From IMG/VR virus record IMGVR_UViG_3300017727_000158, positions 1-24,038 of that record: DNA of 24,038 bases; one strand, written 5' to 3'. Position numbers and translations under genes: made by a program. The DNA is from a virus. Shown one piece after another: positions 15,693 to 22,617 of this stretch. The first letter of the stretch is position 1. The number at the start of each line of letters is the position of its first letter. The notes beneath the pieces are model-generated. The model had not been told where the DNA came from and made no database searches. It was given only the letters and a program-made list of their open reading frames with translations.

Positions 15693-16131
15693 TGTATACT
15701 GTGAAATTTGATTCTTCTTCAAATTGGTGTTTATAAACTGGGTCATAATCTGATCCAGATACTAATGCTCTATCTGATTCTAATAATTCTCCAACTTCTT
15801 GTCCTGCAGAGTAATTAATCCAATCACTTGTTTCATTAGTCCAAGTAGATGTTGCATCAATCCAGATGTCACTACCACTAATTTCCAACTCATAAATATT
15901 AGCATCATATTGTCCCGAATTGGTAGGAACATATTTTGATTCTATTTCATATAAAACCCAACCACCATACTTACTTGTTTTATTAGAAATTATAGTAGCA
16001 TCAATAGGAGTAACTTCCCCTGAGAATGAAGAAGTTAAATATAGTCTCAATAAACTACCTGTATACTGTGTATTTAGATATACTGTTTTATTTTGAATTT
16101 CAGAACCTGATGCGTATTGAAGTTGAATCAT
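15685..16131 (-). CDS. Uncharacterised virion-module protein (148 aa)
   Basis: A beta-rich protein: LRLYLTSSFSGEV, GGWVLYEIESKYVPTNSGQY, then NIYELEISGSDIWIDA, ending in SGSDYDPVYKHQFEEESNF and a TVYNG terminus. The same layout (a Y.P..SGQYDA..YEL segment and a short acidic end before YNG) recurs next to portal or capsid genes in Bacteroidetes and marine phages in my memory, without an assigned role. It follows the capsid-side genes by 69 nt and overlaps the portal start by 8 nt. A minor head or neck protein is the best guess. Confidence 0.6.
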   Translation of the reverse strand: MIQLQYASGSEIQNKTVYLNTQYTGSLLRLYLTSSFSGEVTPIDATIISNKTSKYGGWVLYEIESKYVPTNSGQYDANIYELEISGSDIWIDATSTWTNETSDWINYSAGQEVGELLESDRALVSGSDYDPVYKHQFEEESNFTVYNG

Positions 16132-16159
16132 AGTATTATTTTTATAATAATAGAAGAAT

Positions 16160-16182
16160 GGGTTGCCATATTATGACAACCC
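16160..16182 (-). terminator. Hairpin between structural genes (possible terminator or attenuator)
   Basis: GGGTTG (16160-16165) pairs with CAACCC (16177-16182); CAT and ATG inside add a second 3-bp stem around one mismatch. On the minus strand only a loose T-rich tract follows (ATTCTTCTATT), so read-through into the portal genes is expected. On the plus strand it is followed by TTTTC. It may lower expression downstream of the capsid genes. Confidence 0.45.
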
Positions 16183-16200
16183 TTTTCTCCTAAGTATTAA

Positions 16201-16743
16201 TTAGCCTAGTGTTATTCCCGTAAGAACGTCTGCTAGACTTGATCCGCTAACTTCACTAGCAGGAAGTGGTTCCTGTCCTGTAAATGTTAGAGAATATCCA
16301 TTTAGATCGCCAAATGCGGTTCCAGTTTGACCAGTTCCACCTGATAATGTCATTCCGTTTTGTTGTCCTGCTAAGAATAGCACTCCAATTCCATCGTCTT
16401 GTCCATTATTAGTTTCAACCACTACTTTTAAAGCTGGATTTTGTGCCAATACTTTAATTTGATTTCTTGTAGATGATTGCATTTTATGGAATGGTGCGTT
16501 TACTACTTGTTCGTAGAAAACTGTACCATTTTCAGTGGATGCGTTAATGGTTTCTGTTAAATCACCTGTTTGTTTTGCAAGCTCAAACTTATAAAAAGTT
16601 CCTGCTCCATCTATATCAGTGATGTATCCATTTTCGTATCCAGTTACTGTATCAATAGAACCAGAAAGGATATAAATGTTCTTTATTCCTCCGGAATTAT
16701 CTCGGCAACCGAGTGTAAATCCTGATGTAATATCACATGCCAT
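16201..16743 (-). CDS. Putative tail tube-like structural protein (180 aa)
   Basis: Starts MACDITSGFTLGCRDNSGGI, then NIYILSG, FYKFELAKQTGDLTETI, ENGTVFYEQVV and NQIKVLAQNP. A central VVVETNNG...GVLFLAGQQNGMTL and a final GYSLTFTGQEPLPASEV follow. This order of motifs is conserved in a family I remember from Bacteroidetes and uncultured marine phages; the beta-rich layout and size suit a tail tube or a related small structural subunit. It sits directly downstream of the major capsid protein (26 nt). A head decoration protein is the main alternative, since no lysin or enzymatic motif is present. Confidence 0.55.
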   Translation of the reverse strand: MACDITSGFTLGCRDNSGGIKNIYILSGSIDTVTGYENGYITDIDGAGTFYKFELAKQTGDLTETINASTENGTVFYEQVVNAPFHKMQSSTRNQIKVLAQNPALKVVVETNNGQDDGIGVLFLAGQQNGMTLSGGTGQTGTAFGDLNGYSLTFTGQEPLPASEVSGSSLADVLTGITLG

Positions 16744-16769
16744 AATTTTCTGGTTTTAAAGGTTCAACA

Positions 16770-17720
16770 TTAAACTAGATCGTTACTCACCCAATTTTCC
16801 GGATGACCGATCTGCATTCCTAATTTATTTCTCAATCTGTAACGTAGAGTATCAGTGTTGATATCATACCATAGTGAGAAGTTATTTGTATCGCTAATAA
16901 GATCAGTTCCTACAAAAGCATCAGATGCTTTACCTAGTACTACTCTTTCAGATGCTCTTAGTCCATAAGTACCAACGATTTTTACGTTAGGATATCCTGG
17001 TAGTGGCACTTCATAGAATCCACCTCTTTTAGCTACTGTAGTAGGATCAAAGTGGAACAAGTTTTGTGTAGTTAAACCACTGATTACTCTTTGGAATACA
17101 GAAGTACCCATAAAGAATGTTAAATCATCAGCATCTAATACATTTACATTAGCATCAGCTAACATTGCAGTTAATTGATCATATGCAGTTGCAGCAACAA
17201 TAGCAGTTGCACCAGTACCTGTAGCAGCTACTACTCCAGTAGTGTTACCTGAATCGATGATATATTTCAACCCACTAGAGATAGGAGTAAGACCAGCTGA
17301 ATAAGCAGATCCTGAAACAGCATTCCAGATAAAGTTATCGTTGTCTTGTTGTACTTTAGCTACTAGGTCAGTTGTTACATCTCCTAATAGTTTAAAAGTT
17401 TCTTCATAAGAACCAGCAGGTAGTGCAGAGACACCTAGGTACTTAGAAGTTAATGATTGTAGGTTCATAGAATCTAGGAACGTACGTTTGTTTACAGTGA
17501 TGTTTCTCTGTGTAAAAGAAATTGAACCAGTAAAGTTAGTAACTGAATCTCCACCTTGTGCATAAGGATCAACTGAGATTAGGTTAATGGGTTCTTCAAA
17601 TTTTATTCCTTCCTGAATAGAAACGTACTCTGCTGTGTTGCCTTTATAAACTGTATCTAATACAATTTTACCGGCTACTTCATTATTGAAGTCAGATAGT
17701 GCGCTTACGTCAAAAGCCAT
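16770..17720 (-). CDS. Major capsid protein (HK97 fold, 316 aa)
   Basis: The position after the scaffold gene (19 nt) and the sequence layout support this. The N-arm (FNNEVAGKIVLDTVYKGNTA) leads to an E-loop-like FTGSISFTQRNITVNKRTFLD and the spine helix SYEETFKLLGDVTTDLVAKV. An A-domain segment VLDADDLTFFMGTSVFQRVI and the C-terminal GTDLISDTNNFSLWYDINTD/LRYRLRN strands follow. The fold is inferred, as HK97 proteins share little sequence. Codons are somewhat richer in GC-ending choices than in neighbouring genes, as expected for a highly expressed protein. It would assemble on the scaffold and be matured by the protease at 19773-20990. Confidence 0.85.
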   Translation of the reverse strand: MAFDVSALSDFNNEVAGKIVLDTVYKGNTAEYVSIQEGIKFEEPINLISVDPYAQGGDSVTNFTGSISFTQRNITVNKRTFLDSMNLQSLTSKYLGVSALPAGSYEETFKLLGDVTTDLVAKVQQDNDNFIWNAVSGSAYSAGLTPISSGLKYIIDSGNTTGVVAATGTGATAIVAATAYDQLTAMLADANVNVLDADDLTFFMGTSVFQRVISGLTTQNLFHFDPTTVAKRGGFYEVPLPGYPNVKIVGTYGLRASERVVLGKASDAFVGTDLISDTNNFSLWYDINTDTLRYRLRNKLGMQIGHPENWVSNDLV

Positions 17721-17739
17721 AATTGTGTAATTTTAATAA

Positions 17740-18447
17740 TTAATTTTTGTTTTTCATTTTGTTTAACATGTTCTCATAACGAGTTTTAGCTCTTTTATTT
17801 GAGAACTTATCAGCAGTTGAAAATTTACTGCTAGCAGCAGGTATTGTTTTCTCTTCAGCTGGTTCAGAAGCGAATGAGGACATTTTTTCTTTAATACCCA
17901 TTACTTCTTTTTCGATTTCCGCCATTTTTTCATCTACTTTAGTCATTTTTGCTTCAACGACTTCGCCGATTACTTCAATGATGTCTTCTAATTTCGGGCC
18001 TTCTTCCATCATATCCTCGTCCTTAGCTTCTTCGAATTTTTCTTCTACTTCTTCTTTAACCTCATCTTCTGTAGTTTCAGCAGACATTTCCTCTTCTACT
18101 ACAGTAGACTCAGTTTCCTGAGAGGACATTTCTTCTTCTTTCACAGATTCTTCAGCTAAATCAGCAGAACCATCACCTTCTTCATCTGGGTATTTAACAC
18201 CAGTTAAAGTACCCTCAGCATCAACAATAAGTTGAATACCTGATTCGGTAACATGTTCTCCTTCTGGAGCTGCTACTTTTTCTCCTTCTTCTGTTTCTAC
18301 AAACAGTTTTTGACCTTCAGCAAACTTACCGTCTTTGTCATTAGAGATTTTAGTACCATCTTCCAGTTTGGCAGAAGCAAATTCTTCAGATACTTCGACA
18401 AGATTAAAATGTTGTTTGACCAACTCTTTTAACTCATTTTTAGTCAT
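17740..18447 (-). CDS. Capsid scaffold-like acidic protein (235 aa)
   Basis: The N-terminal 85 residues form a small beta region (GQKLFVETEEGEKVAAPEGE, then GIQLIVDAEGTLTGVKYPDE). A long Glu-rich stretch follows (about 90-150). A coiled-coil helix (about 155-195, EDIIEVIGEVVEAKMTKVDE) leads to a basic C-terminus with RAKTRYENMLNKMKNKN. Acidic coiled-coil proteins with a basic end immediately upstream of the capsid gene are typical scaffolds: the basic end binds the capsid protein and the rest is cleaved by the protease. The first 85 residues resemble an N-terminal module seen in Bacteroidetes phage scaffolds. No catalytic residues are visible. Confidence 0.75.
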   Translation of the reverse strand: MTKNELKELVKQHFNLVEVSEEFASAKLEDGTKISNDKDGKFAEGQKLFVETEEGEKVAAPEGEHVTESGIQLIVDAEGTLTGVKYPDEEGDGSADLAEESVKEEEMSSQETESTVVEEEMSAETTEDEVKEEVEEKFEEAKDEDMMEEGPKLEDIIEVIGEVVEAKMTKVDEKMAEIEKEVMGIKEKMSSFASEPAEEKTIPAASSKFSTADKFSNKRAKTRYENMLNKMKNKN

Positions 18448-18524
18448 AATCTAAATGTTTTTGCGAATTAATGATAATTGATTTTATCATGAATAAATAT
18501 ATAGATAAATTATTTTCAAAAAAA

Positions 18525-18556
18525 TTTGGCTACCTAGTGTACTTTTCTTATCTTAT
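18525..18556 (+). promoter_or_regulatory. Promoter-like element for the endonuclease gene
   Basis: TTTG at 18525-18528, within TTTGGCTA, is followed after 20 nt by TATCTTAT (18549-18556). The first box matches the Bacteroidetes -33 TTTG; the second is a partial match to TAnnTTTG. The same TTTGGCTA with the same 20-nt spacing recurs at 19235. The start codon is 25 nt downstream. Confidence 0.5.
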
Positions 18557-18580
18557 ATATAGTTATAATAAAACAATATT

Positions 18581-19234
18581 ATGGAAACTAAATGCTGTAC
18601 ACAATGTAAACAAGTAAAATCGTTAGATTTATTTTACGATCGTACAAATGGTCGTAAACAATCATGGTGTAAACAATGTCAATTAAAACAATTAAATGAT
18701 TATTGGAAAACGCCTGAAGGTGTAGCCTATAGAAAACAATACTATTCTGAAAATAAAGAAATATATGCAAAGGCTGCTAAGAAATGGGTAAAGAATAACA
18801 GGAAAAAAGCAAATCAATTTGTTTATAACTGGTATGAACAACATACTGAACAATTTGTTGGTATACAAGACAAATATCAATCTAAAATACCGCCATCTGT
18901 CTACTGTATAAAATATGATGATGAAGTAATTTATGTTGGTAAAGCTCGTAAACCATTAGCCAGAGTAAATGTGCATTTATCAACTATAAAAACCGATAAT
19001 AACTTAAGTAAAGTAAATAAGTTGCATAGCTATTGTGGCTTTGATAAGTCCCGTTTTAGCTACGAGTTTCTAGAGGAAGGTGAATATGATAAATTACTAG
19101 ATATAGAACGTTATTATGAAAATTTATATGATGCTAAAGGCAATTATAAACGTATATTTGGTAAAGTTAAATCAATAAACCAAATATTAAAAGATATAGG
19201 TGGTAAAACAGCTTATGAGAAATATCATAAATAA
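18581..19234 (+). CDS. GIY-YIG endonuclease with N-terminal zinc finger (217 aa)
   Basis: Residues 5-33 hold a CxxC...CxxC zinc ribbon (Cys6/Cys9, Cys30/Cys33). A basic helical linker follows (about 40-85, RKQYYSENKEIYAKAAKKW). Residues 105-185 form a GIY-YIG nuclease domain: VYCI (107-110) for GIY, IYVGKA (117-122) for YIG, catalytic-type Arg128, His132, and Glu176 in DIERYYENLY. Free-standing GIY-YIG enzymes in phages are usually homing endonucleases. This gene is the reverse of its surroundings, has its own promoter-like boxes, and lies between the protease and scaffold genes, as expected for a mobile insertion. The C-terminal RIFGKVKSINQILKDI could be a DNA-binding helix. Whether it still homes cannot be told. 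Confidence 0.8.
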   Translation: METKCCTQCKQVKSLDLFYDRTNGRKQSWCKQCQLKQLNDYWKTPEGVAYRKQYYSENKEIYAKAAKKWVKNNRKKANQFVYNWYEQHTEQFVGIQDKYQSKIPPSVYCIKYDDEVIYVGKARKPLARVNVHLSTIKTDNNLSKVNKLHSYCGFDKSRFSYEFLEEGEYDKLLDIERYYENLYDAKGNYKRIFGKVKSINQILKDIGGKTAYEKYHK

Positions 19235-19266
19235 TTTGGCTATCGTTATAATGGTTCGTATATTTA
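19235..19266 (+). promoter_or_regulatory. Promoter-like element for the 19291/19461 genes
   Basis: TTTG at 19235-19238 (in TTTGGCTA), a 20-nt spacer, then TATATTTA (19259-19266), one base off TAnnTTTG. It begins at the base after the endonuclease stop. A TATAAATA (19269-19276) just downstream also matches a T4-type late promoter word, but may be chance in A/T-rich DNA. The first gene starts 24 nt after the box. Confidence 0.55.
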
Positions 19267-19290
19267 CGTATAAATAAATAAATAAAAGTT

Positions 19291-19461
19291 ATGTTCAAAA
19301 CGCAATTAGTTACAAGTAAAGGTGATGTTATTAAAACATTTATTTCATCATCAAGACCATCAACCAGATTTGGTAGTGAAGGTGTAGAAGTTAGATCAAA
19401 TGATAGTAATAATGATTTTACTATTATGGGATCATTTAATGTTATTATAGAAACTGCCTAA
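19291..19461 (+). CDS. Uncharacterised small protein (56 aa)
   Basis: Reads MFKTQLVTSKGDVIKTFISS, then a Ser/Arg-rich segment and a hydrophobic end FNVIIETA. No family is recognised. It has a promoter-like element 24 nt upstream, and its stop overlaps the lipoprotein start by one nucleotide (TAATG), which supports coupled translation. Codon use matches the neighbouring plus-strand genes. No signal peptide or membrane segment is visible. A job tied to the lipoprotein is possible but not shown. Confidence 0.55.
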   Translation: MFKTQLVTSKGDVIKTFISSSRPSTRFGSEGVEVRSNDSNNDFTIMGSFNVIIETA

Positions 19462-19652
19462 TGAAAAAATTAATATTATTAGCTTTGTTGTTTGCATCAT
19501 GTTCAAAAGATCCCATCTGTGGAGAGGTCACAGGTGGGGGCGTAAATAGATTTACAGGTGAACTGTATTTAGAAGTTGATGGTCAACGTGAATGGGTAGA
19601 TATGAAAACCTATGATTCGTTTTATATAGGAGATTCTATATGTTTAGATTAA
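19461..19652 (+). CDS. Small lipoprotein (63 aa)
   Basis: A short type II signal peptide: MKKLILLALLFASC, with the lipobox-like LFASC cysteine at residue 14, followed by SKD. Bacteroidetes lipoproteins often show such a polar start after the cysteine. The mature part is about 50 residues (ICGEVTGGGVNRF, then LYLEVDGQREWVDMKTYDS) with two cysteines and a small beta fold. Phage-encoded lipoproteins in other systems (T5 Llp, for example) block receptors against superinfection. I infer that possibility here from the signal, small size and location away from the structural operon, but no experiment-like evidence exists. Its stop overlaps that of the convergent 19649-19792 gene. Confidence 0.65.
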   Translation: MKKLILLALLFASCSKDPICGEVTGGGVNRFTGELYLEVDGQREWVDMKTYDSFYIGDSICLD

Positions 19653-19792
19653 TCTATATTAGAGGCTTGTCTAGCACATACTGCTAGACGTTGTCTTATA
19701 TTAGGATATTCGTCTTTCATTATTGTATCTTGCATACAACGTTTAACGAATTCATCTCTTGTTTCTGATGGTTTAATTACTGGTAATGGCAT
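19649..19792 (-). CDS. Small protein with CMxD...RxAVC motif (47 aa)
   Basis: Starts 20 nt inside the end of the protease gene and reads MPLPVIKPSETRDEFVKRCM, then QDTIMKDEYPNIRQRLAVCA. The (E)xxxxFxxRCMxDxxMKxEYPxxxQRxAVC pattern is a short module I recall from many phages, usually fused to the N-terminus of protease, portal or other head proteins. Here it is a separate gene. The two cysteines could bind metal or form a disulfide. It overlaps the protease gene and ends convergent with the lipoprotein gene, overlapping it by 4 nt. The function of the module is unknown; an assembly-related role is inferred from the fusions. Confidence 0.65.
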   Translation of the reverse strand: MPLPVIKPSETRDEFVKRCMQDTIMKDEYPNIRQRLAVCARQASNID

Positions 19793-20990
19793 TGTTTAAA
19801 ATTAATTTATCTCTGAATATGCCTTCAACACTAAAGCCTTTAACTTTACCTGTTTTAACATAATCATCCCATACTTGTTTGTTATTTACTTTGTATACTC
19901 CAAACCAACTACCTTTAGATAGTTTATAGCCATAAGCAGCAGATTTATCTTTTTCTGGATCATCTACAAGCCATGTCTCTACCAATGTTATATCACTTAC
20001 TTTTTGATCAGCATTATGTTCTATGTTTACTGAATCAATTTGTTTGTTTTGCATTAGTTTATACGATAATTTTTTAATACCCTCAGCATCAAAGAAAACA
20101 TAATATTTGTTACCTTCATCATCAACACGAGGTATTAATTTATCAGCTATCATTAATGGACCAGCTAATATTTGTTGGTCTTGATTTATAGCACTAAATC
20201 CTTCTTTAACAGTAGATACTTCTTCATTTAAAACATCTTGAACTACTTTATAGTAAAGATCATAAATGTTAAAATCATCAGGTTTTTGAATTTTACGTAA
20301 GCCTTTAGTATATTGTCCTACTACTTTACCTGATTTAAGTTTAATAATTGCTAATGGATTATCTTTAGTAGGTTTAAATTCAAATGATGTACCCGGTATT
20401 TTTACAGTACCTTCTACTCTAATATCTGTTATTTGTCCTCTTGATCTATCTTTATCTTTAGTTTTACCTGCAAATCCAAATGATACAAAATCACCTACAC
20501 TAAATCCATCTGCTGATTTAACAAAATAATCTCTAATAATTTCTTCATTTTGTTTTTCTAATAAACCAGCTTGTCTTAATTTTTTTTCTGCCCATGGTAA
20601 TGCACTAGGTCCACCCCATAGTAAATAAGATATGTAACCACATGCTTCATAATCTTTTCTTTTAACAGCTAAATCATAATTATCTCTTTGACGTAACAAA
20701 AATGAACGCATACGTTTGATTGTATCAATTGTTACATTCTTACCTTGAGCTAATTGTTGAGCACGTTGTTTTCCAACTAATGTGCCACATTTATTTCCCA
20801 ATTCTTTATTGCGTTTAATTCCTTGTTCGGCCGCCTTGCGTGCTGCTTGAGGGTAATCATTAAATGACGCGAATTTATGTTCTGAAAACATTAAAAAATC
20901 CATTTCAATAGCTGGTTCTTCAACCAATGCTACTGCATCTAATCCTTCTAAATCGTTTTCTTCGTCAATTGTTAATTTAACTATTTTCAT
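19773..20990 (-). CDS. Prohead maturation protease with Tudor-like insert (405 aa)
   Basis: Processes scaffold and capsid proteins during head maturation. The N-terminus (GLDAVALVEEPAIEMDFLMF, 16-35) and the C-terminal domain (about 270-400: GPLMIADKLIPR, VNIEHN with His325, KGSWFG with Ser361, KGFSVEGIF) fit XkdF-type phage serine proteases. A helical block (about 48-142, AARKAAEQGIKRNKELGNK, then YLLWGGPSALPWAEKKLRQ) and a small beta domain (about 158-234, FSVGDFVSFGFAGKTKD, then GQITDIRVEG) are inserted between. The beta domain has the GDxVSW...G.I..I pattern of the hypervirulence-associated Tudor family (DUF2945-like). Its 4-nt overlap with the tape-measure gene (ATGA) suggests coupling. 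Domain calls are by eye; the third catalytic residue is not clear. Confidence 0.75.
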   Translation of the reverse strand: MKIVKLTIDEENDLEGLDAVALVEEPAIEMDFLMFSEHKFASFNDYPQAARKAAEQGIKRNKELGNKCGTLVGKQRAQQLAQGKNVTIDTIKRMRSFLLRQRDNYDLAVKRKDYEACGYISYLLWGGPSALPWAEKKLRQAGLLEKQNEEIIRDYFVKSADGFSVGDFVSFGFAGKTKDKDRSRGQITDIRVEGTVKIPGTSFEFKPTKDNPLAIIKLKSGKVVGQYTKGLRKIQKPDDFNIYDLYYKVVQDVLNEEVSTVKEGFSAINQDQQILAGPLMIADKLIPRVDDEGNKYYVFFDAEGIKKLSYKLMQNKQIDSVNIEHNADQKVSDITLVETWLVDDPEKDKSAAYGYKLSKGSWFGVYKVNNKQVWDDYVKTGKVKGFSVEGIFRDKLILNNAITSN

Positions 20991-22582
20991 CCTATTCTTC
21001 GTTTTGAATTTAGTCGAGCAGATGCTTCTTGTGATGATGATACATCTCCACTTACAACATAAGCTCTAATCATTTGATCCCCTGCATTTACTTCAGGAGA
21101 TACTCCTGATGGTGGTGCTGAAGGAACTGATGCAACTCCTCTACCTATGTTTGCAGATGGTGTTGGTATACTACCTCCTACACCTTTAGATGCTGATTTA
21201 GCACCTTTAACTGCTGAAACAACTGCTGCTATAATACCTGCTGCTTGAACTGCGTATGCTATAAGTAACGGAATATTTTGTGGGAATCCAACCGCTGCTG
21301 TTTTTGCTGCACCTGTTGCTGTAGCAACTGTTGCTTCTGATGCTTTTAAAGTAGAGAATGTAATGGTTTTCTTTGCTTCCATTATCAATTCTTTAGCAGC
21401 TAATACTTGTTTTGCAATTAATAAACCTCTACCTACTTTTGTTTCTGCACCTGCTAAAGCAATCATATTATCAAGTGAATTAGAACGTGCTGCATCTAAT
21501 TTCATTTGATTTTCTATAACGGCTACAGCATATTCACCATCTGCATTTTGCTTTTCTTTGTTAATTATTTTAACACCTGTAGCTACAACTGCTGCTGTTT
21601 CAACTTCTTTTAAACCTGCTGATGTAATAGCATTTACTGTTGTTACTTTTTCTCTAACAACTGTATTTGCACTTTCATCTCTAATACGTTTTTGTTCAGC
21701 AGCATTTAATGCTAGTATTTCTGTTTCCTTAGCATATATTGCTTCTTTCTCAGCAGCATTTGTTTTTAATTGTAATAATTCTGCTTCTAATAATTTCTTT
21801 CTCTCATCATATATTTCTTTAGCTGATGCTCCTGATGCTTGTAGTATTGCTAATTCACGTTGTGTTGCTGCAATTAATTCTGAATTAACTTGTTTTGCAG
21901 CCATTAAAGCACGTTCTGCTTCATCAGGTAAAATACCTAAGAATTCTAATACAGGTCTAGCTGCATCAAATAAAGCATCAAATGAACTTTTAATAAAGTC
22001 AATTGCTTGTCCTATAAATGGAACATTATTAGCAAATCGTTTTGCTGCCTTAGTTATGTCATCCCAATAGGCTATAACTGTACCTAATGCTACTATAAAA
22101 GCACCAACTCCAGTAGCAATTAAAGCCTTTTTAGTTGTACTACCAAATAGTTTAGCTGCTATACCTGATTTTTTCATTACAGTACTAAACTGCATAAATC
22201 CTTCAGATACATCTTTTATACCTAAACCAACAGCAATTGCTGAGGCTGCTTTAGCTTCAAATTCACCAAATCGTTCTGATTCAATACCTAAAGCACCTAA
22301 TGTACCTACTGCTGCTGTTAAACTACCAGCAAATATTTTAGCTGCACCATCAGCAGCCATTAATTTATCTTCAAACTGTAGCCCTGTAATCGCATCATTA
22401 ACCTTATCTAATTCTTTAGTTAATGCCTGAGATTGTTTTGATAATTCTTTAAATGCCTGACTACCAGCAGGAACATCTCTCAGTTCATCATTAATTGCTG
22501 ATAATTCGTCTTCAAGTTGACCAAGCGACTTTATTGCCGCTTGATCATTGACTTTTACATTATATTCTAAAGTTGTGGCCAT
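20987..22582 (-). CDS. Tape-measure-like protein (531 aa)
   Basis: N-terminal coiled coil (LGQLEDELSAINDELRDVPA, FKELSKQSQALTKELDKV), then hydrophobic helices at residues about 78-100 and 152-173 (KALIATGVGAFIVALGTVIA). A long heptad region runs from about 220 to 345 (ELLQLKTNAAEKEAIYAK), with a second hydrophobic segment near 425-460 (NIPLLIAYAVQAAGIIAAVV). The C-terminus is Gly/Pro/Ser-rich and ends ARLNSKRRIG. This is the layout of Bacteroidetes phage tape measures, which set tail length and may pass through the membrane. At 531 aa the predicted tail would be short to medium. It lies upstream of the protease and far from the chaperone candidate, which is unusual. Confidence 0.7.
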   Translation of the reverse strand: MATTLEYNVKVNDQAAIKSLGQLEDELSAINDELRDVPAGSQAFKELSKQSQALTKELDKVNDAITGLQFEDKLMAADGAAKIFAGSLTAAVGTLGALGIESERFGEFEAKAASAIAVGLGIKDVSEGFMQFSTVMKKSGIAAKLFGSTTKKALIATGVGAFIVALGTVIAYWDDITKAAKRFANNVPFIGQAIDFIKSSFDALFDAARPVLEFLGILPDEAERALMAAKQVNSELIAATQRELAILQASGASAKEIYDERKKLLEAELLQLKTNAAEKEAIYAKETEILALNAAEQKRIRDESANTVVREKVTTVNAITSAGLKEVETAAVVATGVKIINKEKQNADGEYAVAVIENQMKLDAARSNSLDNMIALAGAETKVGRGLLIAKQVLAAKELIMEAKKTITFSTLKASEATVATATGAAKTAAVGFPQNIPLLIAYAVQAAGIIAAVVSAVKGAKSASKGVGGSIPTPSANIGRGVASVPSAPPSGVSPEVNAGDQMIRAYVVSGDVSSSQEASARLNSKRRIG

Positions 22583-22617
22583 ACTAATAAATAGTTAGTT
22601 TGATTATTTTAAATTTG

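Noticed and set aside
15693-15746. Longer portal start at 15746
   Set aside because: Would overlap the upstream gene by 62 nt; ATG at 15692 gives a short overlap and a typical start.
18480-18530. Minus-strand promoter for the scaffold-capsid operon (TTTG and TATATTTA)
   Set aside because: Boxes exist but are only about 15 nt apart, shorter than the usual spacing; too weak to call.
18588-18880. Two minus-strand frames opposite the endonuclease
   Set aside because: Shadows of a gene with clear zinc and GIY-YIG motifs.
19269-19276. TATAAATA as a T4-type late promoter
   Set aside because: A single copy in A/T-rich sequence, not seen upstream of the structural genes; noted only beside the TTTG-type element.
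21558-22070. 170-codon plus-strand frame opposite the tape-measure-like gene
   Set aside because: Long only because the sense strand is Ala-rich; Ala codons read in reverse rarely give stops.
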